Part shown: positions 43,247 to 52,614 of the stretch, piece by piece
Numbering within the stretch: position 1 is the stretch's first letter
Layout: each line of letters starts with the position of its first letter
DNA from: CAYSCW01 sp964429795
GTDB taxonomy: Bacteria; Acidobacteriota; Aminicenantia; Aminicenantales; Aminicenantaceae
DNA: 64,000 nucleotides
NCBI GenBank assembly: GCA_964429795.1
Contig: CAYSCW010000008.1
Span: 17,865-81,864, forward strand
Direction: 5' to 3'
Position numbers and translations under genes: made by a program
Notes under the pieces: model-generated
The model's database searches: none
What the model saw: only the letters and a program-made list of their open reading frames with translations
What the model was told of the DNA's origin: nothing

Positions 43247-44428
43247 ATGGATCTCAAAAAAATATCCCTGCTGATTCTGTTTCTCCTTCCAACCCTTTTC
43301 TCTCTCTTATTCCCTTCTGATGGAGATGACCCCAGAATAGAGATCTACAATCTCCGTTCCTACTCTCACCCTTCTTATACACGGGTTGTAGTCGACGTTG
43401 GCAAACTGAGAGAATACAGCTTCAACGAGCTCCACAATCCTGACCGCATCTATGTCGACATCTACCAGGCTAAACTGAATCCGATCCTCCATGGAAAAAC
43501 CTTCCTGGTCCAGAACGCCTATCTCGGCCAGATACGCATCGCACAAAAAACCTCTTCTACAGTCAGGGTGGTGGCGGATTTGAATTTCCAAAAGGTCAAA
43601 CGCTATCGGGTCTGGCACCTCTTTGATCCGTTCAGGATCATCATCGATATTTATCCTCACCAAGCGGCGGAATCACCTTCAGGAAAACAACCTCAACCTC
43701 CGCAACCAGCCAAATCCGGCTACAGCATGGTTCGTCAGCTAGGCTTAGGGATTCAGAGAGTTGTCATCGACCCTGGCCACGGGGGAGAAGATCCCGGTTG
43801 TATCGGAAAAAAGGGCCTCCAAGAAAAACAAGTCGTCCTCGATGTGGCCCACAGACTGAAGAATCTTCTGGACAGAAAAGGCGATCTGGAGGTCATACTC
43901 ACCAGAGAATCGGATATCTTCATCCCCTTGGAGAACCGGACGATCATCGCCAACCAGAAAGAGGCTGACCTCTACATCTCTATACATGCCAACGCCAGCC
44001 GCAACAAGAAACGCTGCGGTGTGGAAACCTTCTACCTTAACTTCAGCCAAGATCCCTCCGTCAATGAAATCGCAGCGCGAGAAAATGCCACCTCCACCAA
44101 AAACATCAGCCAGATGAAAGATATCATCACCAAGATCGTCCGCAACAGCAAGATCGTCGAATCCAAGGAGTTGGCAGAAAAGATTCAAATAAACCTAGTA
44201 GACACTCTTTCCACAAGGTACAAAGATGTCAAAGACTTGGGAGTCAAAGGCGGCCCTTTCTGGGTTCTAATAGGAGTGGATAATGTGCCTTCCGTTCTTG
44301 TGGAGATCTCACACTTGAGCAACCTCACCGAAGAGGCAAGGCTTCGAAGCCCTGAATACCGACAGCAGGTGGCCCAGGGAATCTATGAAGGCGTCATAGA
44401 TTATTTACACTCTCTGGGAAAAGGATAA
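43247..44428 (+). CDS. amiC: N-acetylmuramoyl-L-alanine amidase with AMIN domain
   Basis: Periplasmic peptidoglycan amidase, 393 residues. An N-terminal hydrophobic signal (ISLLILFLLPTLFSLLF), an AMIN domain (about 35-135, TRVVVDVGKLREYSFNELHN) that targets peptidoglycan or the division site, a Pro/Gln linker (about 140-155), then an Amidase_3 domain with zinc ligands in VIDPGHGGEDPGCIG, LYISIHANAS and the catalytic-side VLVEISHLSN. Typical of AmiC-like proteins in diderms. Four bases plus a short gap lead into the DUF362 gene, but functional linkage is unlikely. Confidence 0.9.
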   Translation: MDLKKISLLILFLLPTLFSLLFPSDGDDPRIEIYNLRSYSHPSYTRVVVDVGKLREYSFNELHNPDRIYVDIYQAKLNPILHGKTFLVQNAYLGQIRIAQKTSSTVRVVADLNFQKVKRYRVWHLFDPFRIIIDIYPHQAAESPSGKQPQPPQPAKSGYSMVRQLGLGIQRVVIDPGHGGEDPGCIGKKGLQEKQVVLDVAHRLKNLLDRKGDLEVILTRESDIFIPLENRTIIANQKEADLYISIHANASRNKKRCGVETFYLNFSQDPSVNEIAARENATSTKNISQMKDIITKIVRNSKIVESKELAEKIQINLVDTLSTRYKDVKDLGVKGGPFWVLIGVDNVPSVLVEISHLSNLTEEARLRSPEYRQQVAQGIYEGVIDYLHSLGKG

Positions 44429-44434
44429 AAGACG

Positions 44435-45322
44435 ATGAAAAGGAGAGCATTCCTCAAAGAGGTCACCAGAGGAAGTCTCCTTCTCGGCCTCAGTCCTTCT
44501 CTCTTTGCCCAGGAAAAAAGTTTCCCTGATCTTACCCTTGTTCAAGGCGACTCACCTGGGGCCATCACCCGGGAAGCGATCCTGGCGCTGGGAGGAATCA
44601 AGCGTTTTATAAGCAAAGGGGATGTGGTCGTGGTCAAGCCAAATATCGGCTGGGACAGGGCTCCTGAACAGGCAGCTTGCACAAATCCAGATGTGGTCAA
44701 GACTCTGGTGGAACTCAGTTTTGAGGCAGGAGCCAAAGAAGTCAAGGTCATGGACAATCCATGCAATCCAGCTCAAAGAACCTATGCCCGCTCTGGCATT
44801 GCTCAAGCAGCCAAAGATGCAGGGGCAAAGGTCCTCTTTCCCAACCGCCATCGGCTTAAGAAAATGGCCCTCCGTGGAGAATGGCTCAAGGAATGGGAGG
44901 TGTTCACAGACTTTGTCCAAGCCGACAAGATCATCAATGTCCCCATTGCCAAGATCCACAGTCTCTCCAGGTTAACCATGGGGATGAAAAACTGGCTGGG
45001 CGCCCTCGGAGGAAACCGCAACCAACTCCATCAGAGGCTCGATCAGGCTATGATCGATCTCTCAGCCTTCTTCAAGCCCTGCCTGACTCTTCTCGATGGT
45101 TTCCGTATTCTCATTAGAAATGGGCCTCAAGGAGGGAGGCTCTCCGACGCTAAACTATTCAAAACCGTAGTCGCAGGTGTGGATTATGTGGCCGTGGATG
45201 CCATGGGAGCCAGTTTCTTCGGCATCGACCCTGAACAACTGCCCTTCCTTGAAGTGGCCCATCAGAAAGGATTCGGCCAGATCCATCTGGAGCAGTTGAC
45301 CATTGAAAAAAGAACGGTCTAA
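44435..45322 (+). CDS. DUF362 domain protein with Tat-like signal
   Basis: 295 residues. The N terminus MKRRAFLKEVTRGSLLLGL resembles a twin-arginine signal, so export is likely. The rest is a DUF362 domain (VVVVKPNIGWDRAPEQAACT; GAKEVKVMDNPCNPAQRTYA; MGMKNWLGALGGNR). Family function is unknown; members often sit near or are fused to ferredoxin domains, and this one has no Cys cluster of its own. It overlaps the following polyferredoxin gene by 20 bases, which makes a joint role in extracytoplasmic redox chemistry plausible. Confidence 0.8.
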   Translation: MKRRAFLKEVTRGSLLLGLSPSLFAQEKSFPDLTLVQGDSPGAITREAILALGGIKRFISKGDVVVVKPNIGWDRAPEQAACTNPDVVKTLVELSFEAGAKEVKVMDNPCNPAQRTYARSGIAQAAKDAGAKVLFPNRHRLKKMALRGEWLKEWEVFTDFVQADKIINVPIAKIHSLSRLTMGMKNWLGALGGNRNQLHQRLDQAMIDLSAFFKPCLTLLDGFRILIRNGPQGGRLSDAKLFKTVVAGVDYVAVDAMGASFFGIDPEQLPFLEVAHQKGFGQIHLEQLTIEKRTV

Positions 45323-46895
45323 GAAATACAGGATCATCCAAGCCTTCAGAATCCTCAGTCAGGCTATTTTCTTTAGCCTCTTTATCTATCTGCTGCTACA
45401 AACCCGTTTCCCAGGAGAGGATTACATAGGACAGGTAGAGACCTTTTTTCATTTCGATCCTCTCCTTGCTCTAGCCACCTTTATCGCCTCCCGGACTGTT
45501 TTTTTCTCCTTCATCTTTGCGGCCGCAACCATTCTGATCACCTTTGTTCTGGGACGAGTGGTCTGTGGCTGGGTTTGTCCTCTTGGCACTATCCACCAAT
45601 TTTTTTCCTTTATTTTTAAAAAAGCAAAGCTCCTAAAGCCGAAAAAAAACCCTGCTGGTCCCCTATCCTGGAAATATTACTTTCTGATATTTCTTCTGGC
45701 CAGCACTCTTTTAACCCTTGATCTTGTGGGAATCTTCGACCCTCTATCGCTTCTCTATCGCTCCTTTGCAGGGAGTGTGCTTCCCGCCCTCCGATACAGC
45801 TTCAACGCTCTTATCGATCTCTTTTATAAGCTCAAGCTCCTCAGCATCGGAGACAGTCTGGTCCAATTCCTGGAAAGGTTGGCCATCAACACCACCTTTT
45901 TCCAAGGATTCTTCATCGGAGCGATCTTCATCGGCCTCGTCCTCCTCAACCTAACAAGGGAGAGGCTCTGGTGCCGTTATCTCTGCCCCCTGGGGGCCTT
46001 CTTAGGTCTTATCTCCAGGTGGAATGTGCTGAAGCTGCGAATTGACCCTCAAAGATGCATAGAATGCAGGCTGTGCACCATCCATTGTCAGACAGAGGCC
46101 ACTCCTTTCCCTAACGAAGAATGGAAAAGCTCTGAATGCGATTATTGCTTTACCTGCAGCTCGATCTGCCCTACTGACGCCATCCGGTTCCCCTTGAAAC
46201 CAGCTCCTGAAGATGTGAAACAAGTGAACCTTTCTCGAAGAAAACTCATCTTTACCTCTCTTCTGGGAGCCATTGCCGTCCCCTTTTTCCGCTTCTCTCC
46301 TTCTTCCCGCCATTCCTCGCCCAAGCTGATTCGTCCTCCTGGAGCTTTGCCCGAAGAGAAGTTCCTCCAAAAATGTGTCCGCTGTGGAGAGTGCATGAAA
46401 GTCTGCCCGACAAATGCCCTCCAGCCTGCCCTCTCAGAAGCAGGTCCCGAAGGTCTGTGGACACCCATGCTCGTTCCCAAAATTGGTTACTGCGAATACT
46501 ATTGTTCCCTCTGTTCCCAAGTCTGCCCCACAGGAGCCATCAAGGAGCTCACCGTCCCAGAAAAGATCAAGGTCGTCATTGGCACAGCATGGGTGGACAA
46601 GAACCGCTGTATTCCATACAGCATGGGGACTCCCTGCATTGTTTGTGAGGAACATTGTCCCACCTCTCCCAAAGCCATAAAACTGGTCAATGCCGAAGTG
46701 AAACTTCCCGACGGAACCATAAAGAGTCCCGCATGTCCGGTTGTGGTCATCGACCTCTGCATCGGCTGCGGAATATGCGAGAACAAATGCCCGGTGGTGG
46801 ACAAGCCCGCTATCTATGTGACCAGCGTAGGAGAGAGCCGGTCAGACAAAAACCAAGTTCTGCTGGATATCTTCTTGCCAGAAGAGCTGGAGTAA
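45303..46895 (+). CDS. Membrane polyferredoxin, NapH-NapG-type fusion
   Basis: 530 residues. Residues about 1-240 hold several membrane helices and two NapH-type Cys pairs (CGWVCPLGTIHQ and CRYLCPLGAFLG). Two [4Fe-4S] motifs follow (CIECRLCTIHC and CDYCFTCSSICP). An internal LSRRKLIFTSLLGAIAVPF looks like a NapG twin-arginine leader. After it come four more Cys clusters (CVRCGECMKVCP; CEYYCSLCSQVCP; CIVCEEHCP; CIGCGICENKCP). The order equals NapH joined to NapG, which elsewhere are separate quinol-linked electron carriers. Partner reductase unknown. Overlaps the DUF362 gene. Confidence 0.85.
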   Translation: MKKERSKKYRIIQAFRILSQAIFFSLFIYLLLQTRFPGEDYIGQVETFFHFDPLLALATFIASRTVFFSFIFAAATILITFVLGRVVCGWVCPLGTIHQFFSFIFKKAKLLKPKKNPAGPLSWKYYFLIFLLASTLLTLDLVGIFDPLSLLYRSFAGSVLPALRYSFNALIDLFYKLKLLSIGDSLVQFLERLAINTTFFQGFFIGAIFIGLVLLNLTRERLWCRYLCPLGAFLGLISRWNVLKLRIDPQRCIECRLCTIHCQTEATPFPNEEWKSSECDYCFTCSSICPTDAIRFPLKPAPEDVKQVNLSRRKLIFTSLLGAIAVPFFRFSPSSRHSSPKLIRPPGALPEEKFLQKCVRCGECMKVCPTNALQPALSEAGPEGLWTPMLVPKIGYCEYYCSLCSQVCPTGAIKELTVPEKIKVVIGTAWVDKNRCIPYSMGTPCIVCEEHCPTSPKAIKLVNAEVKLPDGTIKSPACPVVVIDLCIGCGICENKCPVVDKPAIYVTSVGESRSDKNQVLLDIFLPEELE

Positions 46896-47054
46896 CCAGA
46901 AGTCCCTCCAAAAATCACGTCATCATCCAATCTCAGAAAGACCTGTGCTGCAAAGAACAGAGAGGCTATAATCCTCGCGAGAGTCAGAAAGGGAAGGAAG
47001 GATCACGGTGAGATAGAGAAACTTTATTTTTCAATAATCCTAAAGAAGGGTTCC

Positions 47055-48026
47055 CTATTGTGCCTTCTTCAACTCTTCTTTCAGATAGGGAATTACCTCG
47101 AAAAGATCTCCCACCACTCCGAAATTTGCCACCTTAAAGATGGGCGCATCCGGGTCTTTGTTGACAGCAACGATGTACTTGGAGGAACTCATTCCAGCCA
47201 GATGCTGTATGGCCCCTGAGATCCCGAAAGCCATATAGAGAGTAGGAGAGACCGTTTTTCCAGTTTGGCCAACCTGATGCTGGTGGTCGATCCACCCTGA
47301 ATCAACAGCAGAGCGAGAAGCCCCAATAGTAGAGTGGGGCAGAAAAGGAATTAAATCCCGGAGCAGGTCAAAATTCTCAGGACCTTTCATCCCCCTGCCT
47401 CCTGAAATCACGATGTCCGCCTCTGTCACATCCAGTTCGGCCCCTGCTTCCTTGACCAGCTCCTTAACCTGAGCTTTAACCTGATCTTCGGGAATGAGCA
47501 CATCCTTACGGACTACCTCTCCCTTGTCTTCTGAGGGTTCAAGCAAAGGGAAGACGTTCGGCCTGAGGGAGACAATTTGAGGGGAAGACTTCAACCTCAA
47601 TGCTAAGAAAGCCTTCCCCGCATAAATCGGCCGCGTCACTTCTAGCTTCCCATATTTGATCTCGATCCGAGTGCAATCCGAGACTAAGCTCACTCCAAGT
47701 TTTGCGGCAAGCCTGGGAGCCAAATCCTTCCCCATGGAAGTTGCCGAGAAGAAGACGATCTCCGGTTTGACCTCATGAATCAGAAGGGAAAGAGCCTGGG
47801 CAACCGCGGAAGGGGAATAATGGCTGAGGAGGGTGTTCTCCAAGAGATAGGCCTTTGAGGCCCCATAGGGGAAGACCTTGTCAATCAGGCTTTCCAGATT
47901 ATGTCCGGCCAAAACAGCCGTAGCTTTTGTATGCAGAACCTGAGCCTTTCTACTCGCTTCAGAAAGAGCCTCCAAGGAGGATTTCTTTATTTCACCATCT
48001 CTGACTTCCATGAAAACGAGAATCAT
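47055..48026 (-). CDS. etfA: Electron transfer flavoprotein alpha subunit
   Basis: 323 residues. An N-terminal ETF domain is followed by the FAD-binding C-terminal part: VISGGRGMKGPENFDLL, GASRSAVDSGWIDHQHQVGQ, and GISGAIQHLAGMSSSKYIVA with NKDPDAPIF. Pairs with etfB to move electrons between acyl-CoA or other dehydrogenases and downstream carriers. It starts 13 bases after etfB. No dehydrogenase gene is adjacent, so the partner cannot be named; ETF and Rnf in one genome are compatible with flavin-based bifurcation. Confidence 0.95.
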   Translation of the reverse strand: MILVFMEVRDGEIKKSSLEALSEASRKAQVLHTKATAVLAGHNLESLIDKVFPYGASKAYLLENTLLSHYSPSAVAQALSLLIHEVKPEIVFFSATSMGKDLAPRLAAKLGVSLVSDCTRIEIKYGKLEVTRPIYAGKAFLALRLKSSPQIVSLRPNVFPLLEPSEDKGEVVRKDVLIPEDQVKAQVKELVKEAGAELDVTEADIVISGGRGMKGPENFDLLRDLIPFLPHSTIGASRSAVDSGWIDHQHQVGQTGKTVSPTLYMAFGISGAIQHLAGMSSSKYIVAVNKDPDAPIFKVANFGVVGDLFEVIPYLKEELKKAQ

Positions 48027-48039
48027 TCTTTCCCTCCTT

Positions 48040-48822
48040 CTAGATAATCTTGGCTTCTTGATGGAGAAACTCCACCAATTTTTTGGCAGCCTCGGCCGGT
48101 TCCTCCTCGATGACTTTTCCTGTTGCTCGCTGGGGTGGACTTTCCATCCTGGCGATCTCTATCTGTAGAGCAAGATCCTCTTGGCTAAAATCTAATTCCT
48201 GCAGGGTTAAGACAGGTATCTCCTTCCTCTTGGCCATCATGATTCCCTTCAAGGTTTCATACCGCGGCTCGTTCAGCCCTTTTTGAGCACTGATGACTGC
48301 TGGCAAGGAAAAGTAGACTTTCTCTAAAGCTCCTTCAATCTCGCGCTGAGCAACGCCCTGATTGTCTTCAATCTCCAATTTGGTTACCACATTCACCTGA
48401 GGCAGGTTCAAAAACTCAGCCACCATGGAGGGAACCTGGGCATTGTCCACGCCCACTGCCTGTTTACCAAATAGAAGCAGATCAAAATCCGAAAATTTCT
48501 TCTTTAACGCTTGAGCGATGATCTTGGCTGTTCTTAAACCATCGTAGGTCTCTGGCATCTCGTCCTTCACCAGCACGGCCTCATCTGCACCCATGGCTAA
48601 ACATTTTTTCAAAATAACCAAGCCTTCTTCTTTTCCAACTGAAAGCACGGTGACCTTGCCTCCCTTTGCCTCACGCAACCGGAGCGCTTCTTCCACCGCA
48701 TACTCATCGTAGGGATTCAAGACAAAATTGAGCCCTTCCTCAACGATCGAGTTGGTCTCGTGGTTTATCCGAATCTTGGATTCCGTATCAGGAACCCTTT
48801 TGACAAAAACATAGATATTCAA
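48040..48822 (-). CDS. etfB: Electron transfer flavoprotein beta subunit
   Basis: 260 residues, AMP or second-flavin-binding partner of EtfA. Starts NIYVFVKRVPDTESKIRI and contains FVLNPYDEYAVEEALRL and LLFGKQAVGVDNAQVPSMVA, with the usual ETF-beta signature region near VEFL. Translation begins at TTG, supported by AAGGAGG a few bases ahead. First gene of the pair; the 240 bases upstream to fabF show no clear promoter. Confidence 0.95.
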   Translation of the reverse strand: MNIYVFVKRVPDTESKIRINHETNSIVEEGLNFVLNPYDEYAVEEALRLREAKGGKVTVLSVGKEEGLVILKKCLAMGADEAVLVKDEMPETYDGLRTAKIIAQALKKKFSDFDLLLFGKQAVGVDNAQVPSMVAEFLNLPQVNVVTKLEIEDNQGVAQREIEGALEKVYFSLPAVISAQKGLNEPRYETLKGIMMAKRKEIPVLTLQELDFSQEDLALQIEIARMESPPQRATGKVIEEEPAEAAKKLVEFLHQEAKII

Positions 48823-49063
48823 TGAAACCTCCTTCCAATTTTTACTCCAATCATGCGCTGAATGAAATCCAACAAGCCCTCAGGTGAAAACCTCGCTCAG
48901 AGAAAGCCATCCTCTCCTAAGGGCAACCGAGAGAAGCCAAAAATCATTAAGGCTTCAAAGGCTATTATGCGCAATGGCCTGACCAGAAAATTGGGCCTCT
49001 CTGCCATGCTCCTCCCGGGATGTGCTTATGGCCTGTGTCGGGACGAAAATCGTCCATTTATGC

Positions 49064-50341
49064 TTATTCTTCTTCGAATTTCTTGAAAAGAAGGACTCCG
49101 TTTGTCCCCCCAAAGCCAAAGGAGTTGCTCAAAGCATAATGGATTTCTGCTGGACGGGCTTTGTTGGGAACATAATCCAAATCACATTCTGGATCAGGAA
49201 ATTGGTAATTGATGGTCGGAGGCATGATCTGGTTTTTGAGGCAAAGAGCTGTAATGCCTGCTTCAACTCCTCCTGCTGCCCCCAAAAGGTGCCCCATCAT
49301 GGATTTTGTGGAATTGATCCCGATTCTGGAAGCATGTTGGCCGAACAACCTCTTGATGGCCAGTGTCTCGATCTTGTCGTTAAACGGAGTCGATGTCCCA
49401 TGGGCATTTATATAATGGATTTCTTCTGGATCCACCCTCCCATCCTTCAGAGCCCTCTTCATGGCCCGATAGGCTCCATCCCCATCAAGGCAAGGCGCGG
49501 TCACATGATAGGCATCACCACTCATGCCGTAGCCTACGATCTCTGCATAGATCCTGGCATCTCGTCTCAAGGCCATCCCTAATTCTTCTAAAATGAGGAC
49601 ACCCGCCCCCTCTCCTATGACGAACCCATCCCTCTGGGCATCAAAAGGCCGAGATGCTCGGGGAGGATCATCATTTCTGGTGGAAAGAGCTCGCATGGCG
49701 CAAAATCCAGCAAGCCCCAAGGGCGTTATGGGAGCCTCGGCCCCGCCTGCAATCATGATGTCGGCATCGCCTCTGGCTATGATGCGAAAGGAATCTCCCA
49801 CAGCATGTGTTCCTGTGGTGCAGGCTGTAGCAGTAGCTGAATTTGGCCCTTTAGCTTTATACCGGATAGAGACCTGACCAGAAGCCTCGTTGATGATGGC
49901 CGAGACCAGAAAAAAAGGAGAGACCCGGCCCGGCCCCTTTTCAAGCAATGTCTTGTACGTATCCTCGATAGACCCTATCCCTCCAATTCCTGAGCCTATG
50001 TAGACGCCACATCTATCTCCTTCCAGCGAAGAGAGTGGATGCCCGGAATCCTCAACCGCTAACTGGGCCGCAGCTATAGCATACTGGATGAAATTGTCCA
50101 TCTTCCGGACTTCTTTTTTCTCGATAAATCTTAGAGGGTCAAACTCTTCCATTTCACCGGCTATCTGAGAGGTATAATCTGAGACGTCAAACCGCGAGAT
50201 GAGCCTGATCCCGCTCTTACCTGCCAACAGAGCTTGCCAATTCTCCTCCGTTCCCACACCCATTGGGGAAACCAGCCCAATCCCGGTCACCACCACTCTT
50301 CTTAGGGACAAAACCCTTGGAGAAAGGGGAATTTTTTTCAT
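49064..50341 (-). CDS. fabF: 3-oxoacyl-ACP synthase II (KAS II)
   Basis: Condensing enzyme of fatty-acid elongation. 425 residues with the catalytic Cys in ATACTTGTHAVGDSFR, the two His in INAHGTSTPFND and STKSMMGHLLGAAGGVEAG, and the end SNSFGFGGTNGVLLFKKF. A short N-terminal extension precedes the conserved RRVVVTGIGLVSPMG. Last gene of the lipid cluster, 20 bases after acpP. Confidence 0.96.
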   Translation of the reverse strand: MKKIPLSPRVLSLRRVVVTGIGLVSPMGVGTEENWQALLAGKSGIRLISRFDVSDYTSQIAGEMEEFDPLRFIEKKEVRKMDNFIQYAIAAAQLAVEDSGHPLSSLEGDRCGVYIGSGIGGIGSIEDTYKTLLEKGPGRVSPFFLVSAIINEASGQVSIRYKAKGPNSATATACTTGTHAVGDSFRIIARGDADIMIAGGAEAPITPLGLAGFCAMRALSTRNDDPPRASRPFDAQRDGFVIGEGAGVLILEELGMALRRDARIYAEIVGYGMSGDAYHVTAPCLDGDGAYRAMKRALKDGRVDPEEIHYINAHGTSTPFNDKIETLAIKRLFGQHASRIGINSTKSMMGHLLGAAGGVEAGITALCLKNQIMPPTINYQFPDPECDLDYVPNKARPAEIHYALSNSFGFGGTNGVLLFKKFEEE

Positions 50342-50361
50342 GAAGGACTGAATTCTTCTTT

Positions 50362-50610
50362 TTATTTTTTGGAAAGGCAGCCTAAGACATAATCCATGGC
50401 TTTCCCAACTGTGGTCAGCTTTTCTGCTTCCTCATCTGGAATATCCATGTTGAATTCGTCCTCTAGAGCCATGACCAACTCAACTGTGTCTAGAGAATCA
50501 GCCCCCAAATCGTCGATAAAGGAGGCTTCTTCTGTCACCTGATCTTCGCTGATACTCAGCTTATCGGCGATGATGGCCTTTATTTTCTTCAACAACTCTT
50601 CTCTTTCCAT
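50362..50610 (-). CDS. acpP: Acyl carrier protein
   Basis: 82 residues, acidic. The phosphopantetheine Ser lies in DDLGADSLDTVELVMALEDE, the standard motif. GAGGAGG precedes the ATG. Sits between fabG and fabF as in many bacteria. Confidence 0.97.
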   Translation of the reverse strand: MEREELLKKIKAIIADKLSISEDQVTEEASFIDDLGADSLDTVELVMALEDEFNMDIPDEEAEKLTTVGKAMDYVLGCLSKK

Positions 50611-50658
50611 AATCTTTCCTCCTCTTTGATTATATTTCTCTTAAATGCGGTATTGAAC

Positions 50659-51399
50659 CTACATGTACAATCCGCCGTTTATATTAATGACTTGTCCTGT
50701 TATATAAGAAGCTTCATCAGAAAGAAGGAACTTAACCACATGAGCCACCTCTTCGGCCGTGCAAAATCTTTTCATAGGAATGAGATCCAAGAAGGTTTTT
50801 TTCACTGAATCAGAAAGCTTCTCTGTCATTGAAGTGGCCACATAGCCGGGAGCAACGGCATTGACAGTGATTCCCCGAGAGGCCACTTCCCTGGCCAGCG
50901 ATTTTGTAATGCCGAGGACTCCTGCCTTGGATGCTGAATAGTTGGCCTGTCCGACATTTCCCATCAGTCCAACTACAGAAGAAATATTAACTATCCGCCC
51001 ATAACGTCTGGAAATCATGTGGCGAATAACGGCTCTGGAGAAATTGAAAACCCCTTTCAGATTGACCGCCAATACGGCATCCCATTCTTCTTCCTTCATC
51101 CGCATCAGCAGGTTATCCCTGGTTATTCCTGCATTATTGACCAGATGGTCTATTCCCTTGTGGGCTTCGATCGCCTTCTTGACTACCTCTGTGGCTTCTT
51201 CCATCTCGGAGACATCCATTGGATAGATAGAGGCTCTGCCGTTCTGATCTATGATCCTTTCCGCCACATCTTCCAATCCTTCTTTCTGGATATCAACCAG
51301 GATGAGCTCAGCTCCTTCCTTAGCTAAAGCCAGGGCTATGGCTTCCCCAATCCCTTGGGAGGCTCCAGTTACCACAGAAACTTTCCCTGAGAATAACAT
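50659..51399 (-). CDS. fabG: 3-oxoacyl-ACP reductase
   Basis: NADPH-dependent short-chain dehydrogenase, 246 residues. Cofactor site VTGASQGIGEAIALAL, NNAGITRDNLLMRM, catalytic Ser and YxxxK in NISSVVGLMGNVGQ and ANYSASKAGVLGITKSLA. Ends with the family GQVININGGLYM. AAGGATT precedes the ATG. Between plsX and acpP. Confidence 0.96.
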   Translation of the reverse strand: MLFSGKVSVVTGASQGIGEAIALALAKEGAELILVDIQKEGLEDVAERIIDQNGRASIYPMDVSEMEEATEVVKKAIEAHKGIDHLVNNAGITRDNLLMRMKEEEWDAVLAVNLKGVFNFSRAVIRHMISRRYGRIVNISSVVGLMGNVGQANYSASKAGVLGITKSLAREVASRGITVNAVAPGYVATSMTEKLSDSVKKTFLDLIPMKRFCTAEEVAHVVKFLLSDEASYITGQVININGGLYM

Positions 51400-51408
51400 G
51401 TTAATCCT

Positions 51409-52413
51409 TCATTTGCCCAGAATATGAGAGCCAGCCGTCAGCTCATTCTGAATCTTTTCCTGAACCTTGTTTGTCACAAAGTCCTTAGCCATCCTTATCG
51501 CGTTCTTGACAGCATTGGGATTAGACCGCCCATGTCCGACGATACAAACCCCCTTCAAGCCGAGAAGATGTGCTCCTCCATACTCGGAGTAGTCCACTCT
51601 TTTATAAAGCCTCTTGATGTTTCTCTTCATCAAGAAAAAGCCTATCTTGGAGAAGAGATTCCTCATGATCTCATGGCGGGCCATGTTGAAAAAAGTTTCG
51701 ATAACCCCTTCGCTGACCTTTAGGGCCACGTTTCCCGTAAAGCCATCGCAGACAATCACATCTGCCCTACCTGAATAGATGTCCTTTCCCTCCACGTTAC
51801 CGATGAAATTCAGTGGGGACCCTTTAAGCATCTCGAAGGTCTCCTTTGTCAGTACATTTCCCTTGGTATCCTCCTCTCCTATACTCATCAGGCCTATACA
51901 AGGATTCTTCAAACCTAGAATGTTCTCCATGAAGACTTGACCCATGACCGCAAATTGTACCAGGTGATGGGATTGACAATTGACATTTGCCCCCACATCG
52001 ATGAGCAGCGTCATCCCCTTTAAAGTGGGGACGAGAAGGGCTAAAGCCGGCCTTTCCACCCCCTTTAATGATCCGATAACCTTCCTAGAGATATAGACTA
52101 CAGCCGCTGTATTGCCTGCACTTACGAACGCCTCTGCTTCGCCGTCTTTGACCAGTTGCGTTCCTACCCGAATGGAGCTCATTTTTTTACGCCGGAAAGA
52201 GAGGAGCCCTTCTCCCATACCGATGGTTTCAGAGGCATTGATTATGGTAATCTTGGCCCGAGATGGAGAGGCCTTCTTAAACTCTTTTTTTATGAGCTCT
52301 TCGACACCGACGAGAAAGACTTCGATCTGATGATCATGAGATGCTCGAACAGCACCTTCCACGATAACTCTGGGCCCGTAATCTCCCCCCATGGCGTCAA
52401 CAGCGACTCTCAT
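51409..52413 (-). CDS. plsX: Phosphate acyltransferase PlsX
   Basis: Makes acyl-phosphate from acyl-ACP for phospholipid synthesis. 334 residues beginning RVAVDAMGGDYGPRVIVEGA, with SAGNTAAVVYIS, LLIDVGANVNCQSHHLVQFA and VCDGFTGNVALKVSEG. Full length; AGAGAGG precedes the start. The rpmF-plsX-fab order is widely conserved. Confidence 0.96.
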   Translation of the reverse strand: MRVAVDAMGGDYGPRVIVEGAVRASHDHQIEVFLVGVEELIKKEFKKASPSRAKITIINASETIGMGEGLLSFRRKKMSSIRVGTQLVKDGEAEAFVSAGNTAAVVYISRKVIGSLKGVERPALALLVPTLKGMTLLIDVGANVNCQSHHLVQFAVMGQVFMENILGLKNPCIGLMSIGEEDTKGNVLTKETFEMLKGSPLNFIGNVEGKDIYSGRADVIVCDGFTGNVALKVSEGVIETFFNMARHEIMRNLFSKIGFFLMKRNIKRLYKRVDYSEYGGAHLLGLKGVCIVGHGRSNPNAVKNAIRMAKDFVTNKVQEKIQNELTAGSHILGK

Positions 52414-52431
52414 TGAAACCTCTCTTGATGG

Positions 52432-52614
52432 TTATTCTTCTGCTCCCTCGATCACGGGTCTCCCTTTATAAAACCCACACTCTGGACAAGCACGGTGCGG
52501 GAGCTTCGGGTTCCCACAGTTGGAGCATATAGCAAGAGGAGGAACAGAGAGAGCCTGATGAGCCCTTCTTTTCATTTTTCTGGAATGAGAATGTTTTCTC
52601 TTGGGATTCGCCAT
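52432..52614 (-). CDS. rpmF: 50S ribosomal protein L32
   Basis: 60 residues. Basic N terminus MANPKRKHSHSRKMKRRAHQ and four zinc-ligand Cys in CSNCGNPKLPHRACPEC, so this is the zinc-binding form. Starts directly at the yceD stop, and precedes plsX by 18 bases. Confidence 0.95.
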   Translation of the reverse strand: MANPKRKHSHSRKMKRRAHQALSVPPLAICSNCGNPKLPHRACPECGFYKGRPVIEGAEE

